DNA of 8,857 bases. Origin: Flavobacterium sp. GTDB lineage: Bacteria > Bacteroidota > Bacteroidia > Flavobacteriales > Flavobacteriaceae. Where the stretch lies: positions 1 through 8,857 of the forward strand of contig JAIXTU010000316.1 of assembly GCA_027483785.1 (NCBI GenBank). The letters are read 5' to 3'. Shown here piece after piece: positions 6,200 through 8,857 of the stretch. The notes under the pieces are model-generated. The model searched no databases, had not been told where the DNA came from, and saw only the letters and a list, made by a program, of their open reading frames with translations. Each line of letters starts with the position of its first letter. Positions within the stretch are counted from its first letter, which is position 1. The translations under genes and the position numbers were made by a program.

Positions 6200-7066
6200 T
6201 CAGTTTTGATTATAGAAATCCAATAATTGCTTTACCAAATAATCGGGTTGTTCTTCAGCCACCATGTGACCACAATTGGGAATGATTCCGCCTTGAATGT
6301 TTTCACAAAATGGAACCAGTTGTGAATGAGTATAAGCCGAACCATATTGCCCCCCCAACGCCAGAACCGGAACTGTGATTTTGCCTTTTGCGATCGCTGC
6401 TTCAAACTGATCAGTTGTTACTAAAGCCTCTCGATACCAGCCTACGCTGCCTCGAATTCCTCCAGCCGCAGCATAGGTTCGTAAATATTCATCTTTGTCT
6501 TTTTCCGATATAGATTCCGGATTGTATAGCATCATACTATATAAGTAATTCCAGAATTCGCGCTCTTTTCCCGCAATGAGTAAATCCGGTAAATCGACAC
6601 TAGAATTAAAGCCAAAGTGCCAATAGCCGCCGTGTGTTTCTTTTTTGAAAGTTGTAAATTCGTGCAGATTCACGCTCGGTAAGGGTTCGTCGAGATACGT
6701 GATCGAGGCTACCTCATTTGGGTAATGTGCAGCAAATAGAAATGTTGGCAAGGCACCCATATCCCAACCAACGACATGTACTTTTTCTTTAATTTCTAAT
6801 TGATTGACAATAGCTCGTAAATCTTCAACCAATGTTAACCCGTCGTATCCGGTAAGTGGTTTATCGCTGTCGCCGTAGCCGCGCATGTCGGGGATAACAA
6901 CACGATAGCCGTTTTCTACTAACTGTGGTGCAACTTTTCGCCATGTGTATGATGTGCCCAACCAACCATGAATTAACAAGATAGGTTTTCCTTCACCGGC
7001 AGTTCTGACGTGAATTCGGTTTCCGTTGATAAAAAGCTTATCGCTATTAAAATTCTTGAATTTCAT
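6200..7066 (-). CDS. Alpha/beta hydrolase, epoxide hydrolase/haloacetate dehalogenase-like
   Basis: A 288-residue alpha/beta-hydrolase-fold enzyme. The oxyanion motif HGWLGT is at residues 33-38 and the nucleophile elbow GWDMG places Asp102 as nucleophile, which points to the epoxide hydrolase/dehalogenase branch rather than esterases. Asp126 in YLDEPLP lies 24 residues on, as the relay acid does in fluoroacetate dehalogenases, and His267 in CGHMVAEEQP is the base. Tyr211 in GWYREAL matches the cap-domain tyrosine of epoxide hydrolases. Trp149 and His150 in GGYWHF resemble the cap residues near the halide site, but in reverse order. The two Arg residues that bind the carboxylate of fluoroacetate are absent (GWDMGALP), so that substrate is unlikely. 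There is no signal peptide. An epoxide or similar small electrophile is a reasonable guess. A run of seven G lies within the gene at 6350-6356. Confidence 0.9.
   Translation of the reverse strand: MKFKNFNSDKLFINGNRIHVRTAGEGKPILLIHGWLGTSYTWRKVAPQLVENGYRVVIPDMRGYGDSDKPLTGYDGLTLVEDLRAIVNQLEIKEKVHVVGWDMGALPTFLFAAHYPNEVASITYLDEPLPSVNLHEFTTFKKETHGGYWHFGFNSSVDLPDLLIAGKEREFWNYLYSMMLYNPESISEKDKDEYLRTYAAAGGIRGSVGWYREALVTTDQFEAAIAKGKITVPVLALGGQYGSAYTHSQLVPFCENIQGGIIPNCGHMVAEEQPDYLVKQLLDFYNQN
6350..6356 (-). repeat. G7 homopolymer inside the alpha/beta hydrolase gene
   Basis: Seven consecutive C on the plus strand read as seven G in the coding strand, spanning the end of codon Leu237 and codons Gly238-Gly239 (both GGG). 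In this AT-leaning sequence that is an unusual choice, and a one-base slip would frameshift the last 50 residues, removing the catalytic His267. The gene is in frame as given. Confidence 0.5.
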
Positions 7067-7083
7067 TTTAGAGATATTTTGGA

Positions 7084-7728
7084 TTAGTGATTTACAATTT
7101 TGATTTCGAAACCGGGATAATGATTACTTACCACGGCTAATTGCACCCAAGAGGTGGCAAATGTTTCTAAGGCACGAGCGCTTTTAAGATCTCCTGCATC
7201 AATGGCTTGGTAGTTTAAATCAGAGATGAGTTGTGAGGCAACTTCTTTATTTTTAGTATGATTTGAGCAATAGAAAATTGATGCAATAGTCTTGCTTTCA
7301 ATTCGTTGTAGGTTTCCAATATTCTCGGCAAAAGCAGTATTAAATGCCTCTCCTACATAAGCAGTGGGTAAATTTTCTTGAATTTCTTCCGCCACTGAAA
7401 AACCTCTGCTTGTTTGTAAACCCATTGTATTTCCAAGAAAATCTGGTTTTAAGTTGCTGGTGCATGAGATTACAATCTTGTTGCTAAATAGATCTTTGTA
7501 TCGGAATATTTCGCTTAAACCGTCATAAACCGAAGCGATAATGATTACTTCCGAATATTGGATTGCTTCAGTTAACTCAAGGTATTGTGACCCTTTGATT
7601 TCTTCTAAAATGGCATTGATTTTCTCTTTTCTTTTGGAATGCGAAAAAGTAATTTGATGTCCTTTCAGTATCCAATTTTTAGCTAAAGCAAGACCCATAT
7701 TTCCAGGACCCAGTATTGTTACTTTCAT
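7084..7728 (-). CDS. F420-reductase-like NAD(P)-binding protein
   Basis: A 214-residue protein of the NADPH-dependent F420 reductase-like family. The Rossmann motif GPGNMG (Gly7, Gly9, Gly12) opens the dinucleotide-binding domain, with SHSKRKEK (residues 29-36) after the second strand; its basic residues favour NADPH over NADH. EVIIIASVYDGL and NKIVISCTSN continue the fold. GEAFNTAFAENIG and DAGDLKSARALE in the C-terminal half are the family's conserved features. Flavobacteria are not known to make F420, so the family name probably does not describe the substrate here; another ketone, quinone or flavin-type acceptor is possible. There is no signal peptide. The gene starts 3 bp after the stop of the outer-membrane barrel gene and ends 17 bp before the alpha/beta hydrolase. 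Confidence 0.88.
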   Translation of the reverse strand: MKVTILGPGNMGLALAKNWILKGHQITFSHSKRKEKINAILEEIKGSQYLELTEAIQYSEVIIIASVYDGLSEIFRYKDLFSNKIVISCTSNLKPDFLGNTMGLQTSRGFSVAEEIQENLPTAYVGEAFNTAFAENIGNLQRIESKTIASIFYCSNHTKNKEVASQLISDLNYQAIDAGDLKSARALETFATSWVQLAVVSNHYPGFEIKIVNH

Positions 7729-7731
7729 TTT

Positions 7732-8857
7732 TTAAAATTTAAAGGTGCTCTTTACAGCTAAGTAGGTTATATCTAAACCGTTTCCAGTATCTTTTATATA
7801 GTCGCCAGCTTGAAAGTAAGCGCTGTCGATAGCAAAGAAAAAGTGGTTGTTTAATTGGTATCCCGTTTCCAAGGCATATTGTGTTCCGATAATGCGATTG
7901 GTAGAACTAAAAAGTTGCGTTGGATTGGGTCTGATTTGTCCGGAGCCTGGCGTATAAGTACCATCTTGATCACTTTGCCGTTGCATTAAATAAACTCCTG
8001 CATAGACTGATAATTTTTTAATAGGCGCAATTCGCAGATAGGGATTTAAGTTTACAATGTTTGAAGAACCAATAGGGGCTGCTAAACCAAACGAAGGCTT
8101 TGCGAAAAATTGATTGTAGGTATTCAATTTATTGTCGGTTCTGTCCTTGTCTCCGGAAATGTAATTGAAAACGATTCCTAAAACGCATTGCGAACTGCCG
8201 TGAACTTTATAATTAACATCGGCTGAAACATTATAAGCCTGAATTTTTGAATTGTTGAATGTTCCTATTTGATAGCTCGTTTCTAATTCGTAATTGAATT
8301 TATTGTTTTGGGAAAAAAATCTGAAACCAAAATTTTGGCGGTTTTCACTTCCGGAAACATAATTATATCGTCTTCGATCTGAGGTAAAGTTTAAGAAGTA
8401 GTAATCCACCAATAATTTTTTGTCGGTGATGAATTCGGTTCCATACAAACCAATTACATACTCTTTGAATGATTGATCATCGAATACATATTGTTTTGAT
8501 TGAACAGGCGTAATAGCCAATAAATCGATACGGCGTTTTAACGAATTATATTTAATGATCGCAGCATCAAAAGTAAGTCGGGTGTTTGGGCCTTCTCGAA
8601 ACGTTAGTACACGATTGTTGCCATAACCCATTTCTTGCCTTCCGACTCTAAACGACCAATTTTTATCAAAGTGGTACTCCATAAAAGCTTGGTGTAAACT
8701 CAATTGATTTTCGTCAATTTCGGGAGTTATAGGGTCGGGATTAAAGAATCTAAAAGTTGAATTTAATTGAACAAAAGCTCTGAATTTAGTTCCAAATTCC
8801 AGATTGGAATGAAGCATCGTACGGTGCCATAATTGTCCTACCGTTTTCTCCTTACTC
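7732..8857 (-). CDS. Alginate-export-family outer-membrane beta-barrel, 5' end cut by window edge
   Basis: The C-terminal 374 residues of an outer-membrane barrel of the alginate-export family (AlgE-like). In Bacteroidota such proteins are often general channels beside catabolic or redox genes, so alginate need not be the substrate. The frame stays open upstream of the first ATG in view (8817): the preceding codons read KEKTVGQLWHRT and continue off the edge, and WHRT-MLHSNLEFG-KFRAFVQL is an internal family motif. The signal peptide and true start therefore lie outside the window. Strong support comes from alternating amphipathic strands, WSFRVGRQEMGYGNNRVL, repeated Tyr/Asn-rich turns, and a final strand ending in Phe (LAVKSTFKF), the outer-membrane barrel assembly signal. 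It is the most upstream gene visible, so a promoter for the cluster would be beyond the right edge. Confidence 0.86.
   Translation of the reverse strand, partial: SKEKTVGQLWHRTMLHSNLEFGTKFRAFVQLNSTFRFFNPDPITPEIDENQLSLHQAFMEYHFDKNWSFRVGRQEMGYGNNRVLTFREGPNTRLTFDAAIIKYNSLKRRIDLLAITPVQSKQYVFDDQSFKEYVIGLYGTEFITDKKLLVDYYFLNFTSDRRRYNYVSGSENRQNFGFRFFSQNNKFNYELETSYQIGTFNNSKIQAYNVSADVNYKVHGSSQCVLGIVFNYISGDKDRTDNKLNTYNQFFAKPSFGLAAPIGSSNIVNLNPYLRIAPIKKLSVYAGVYLMQRQSDQDGTYTPGSGQIRPNPTQLFSSTNRIIGTQYALETGYQLNNHFFFAIDSAYFQAGDYIKDTGNGLDITYLAVKSTFKF

Noticed and set aside
7732..8817. Treating the ATG at 8817 as the start of the barrel protein
   Set aside because: The frame is open to the window edge, the codons before it continue a family motif, and no signal peptide follows this ATG.

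Overview
The window looks like chromosome from a member of the Bacteroidota, most likely a flavobacterium. The base composition is moderately low in GC. Start codons are preceded by A-rich leaders with no clear Shine-Dalgarno sequence. Sec signal peptides end in Gln (FSQQ, ALAQ). One lipoprotein carries the Cys-Lys-Asp-Glu pattern of a Bacteroidota surface-export signal. No species can be named from the sequence alone.

Twelve protein genes fill the window, all on the minus strand, so transcription runs from right to left. The first and last are cut by the window edges. Intergenic gaps are 1 to 58 bp, mostly under 20, which suggests one long operon or two or three overlapping transcription units. 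No RNA gene, mobile element, CRISPR array or clear promoter was found, and no gene-free stretch exceeds 60 bp.

In transcription order the right half holds: an alginate-export-type outer-membrane barrel (5' end missing), an F420-reductase-like NAD(P)-binding protein, an epoxide-hydrolase-like alpha/beta hydrolase with an Asp nucleophile, an NTF2/SnoaL-fold protein, a DoxX-like membrane protein, a second NTF2/SnoaL-fold protein, a 118-residue protein of unknown function, and a Dps ferritin. The left half holds an exported YcaC-type cysteine hydrolase, an exported YtcJ-type amidohydrolase, a DoxX membrane protein, and a tyrosinase/polyphenol oxidase with a Tat lipoprotein signal (3' end missing).

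Inference: the set resembles a handling system for small, probably aromatic or otherwise reactive molecules. It combines an outer-membrane channel, a di-copper phenol oxidase predicted to sit on the cell surface, two exported hydrolases, two membrane DoxX proteins of the kind linked to quinones, cytosolic hydrolase, reductase and NTF2-fold enzymes, and Dps against iron and peroxide damage. The substrate and the order of steps cannot be read from the sequence. The best leads are the predicted surface tyrosinase with a plant-like copper-A thioether motif, the His-rich segment in the amidohydrolase, the hairpin between the two exported hydrolases, and the unknown 118-residue protein next to Dps.
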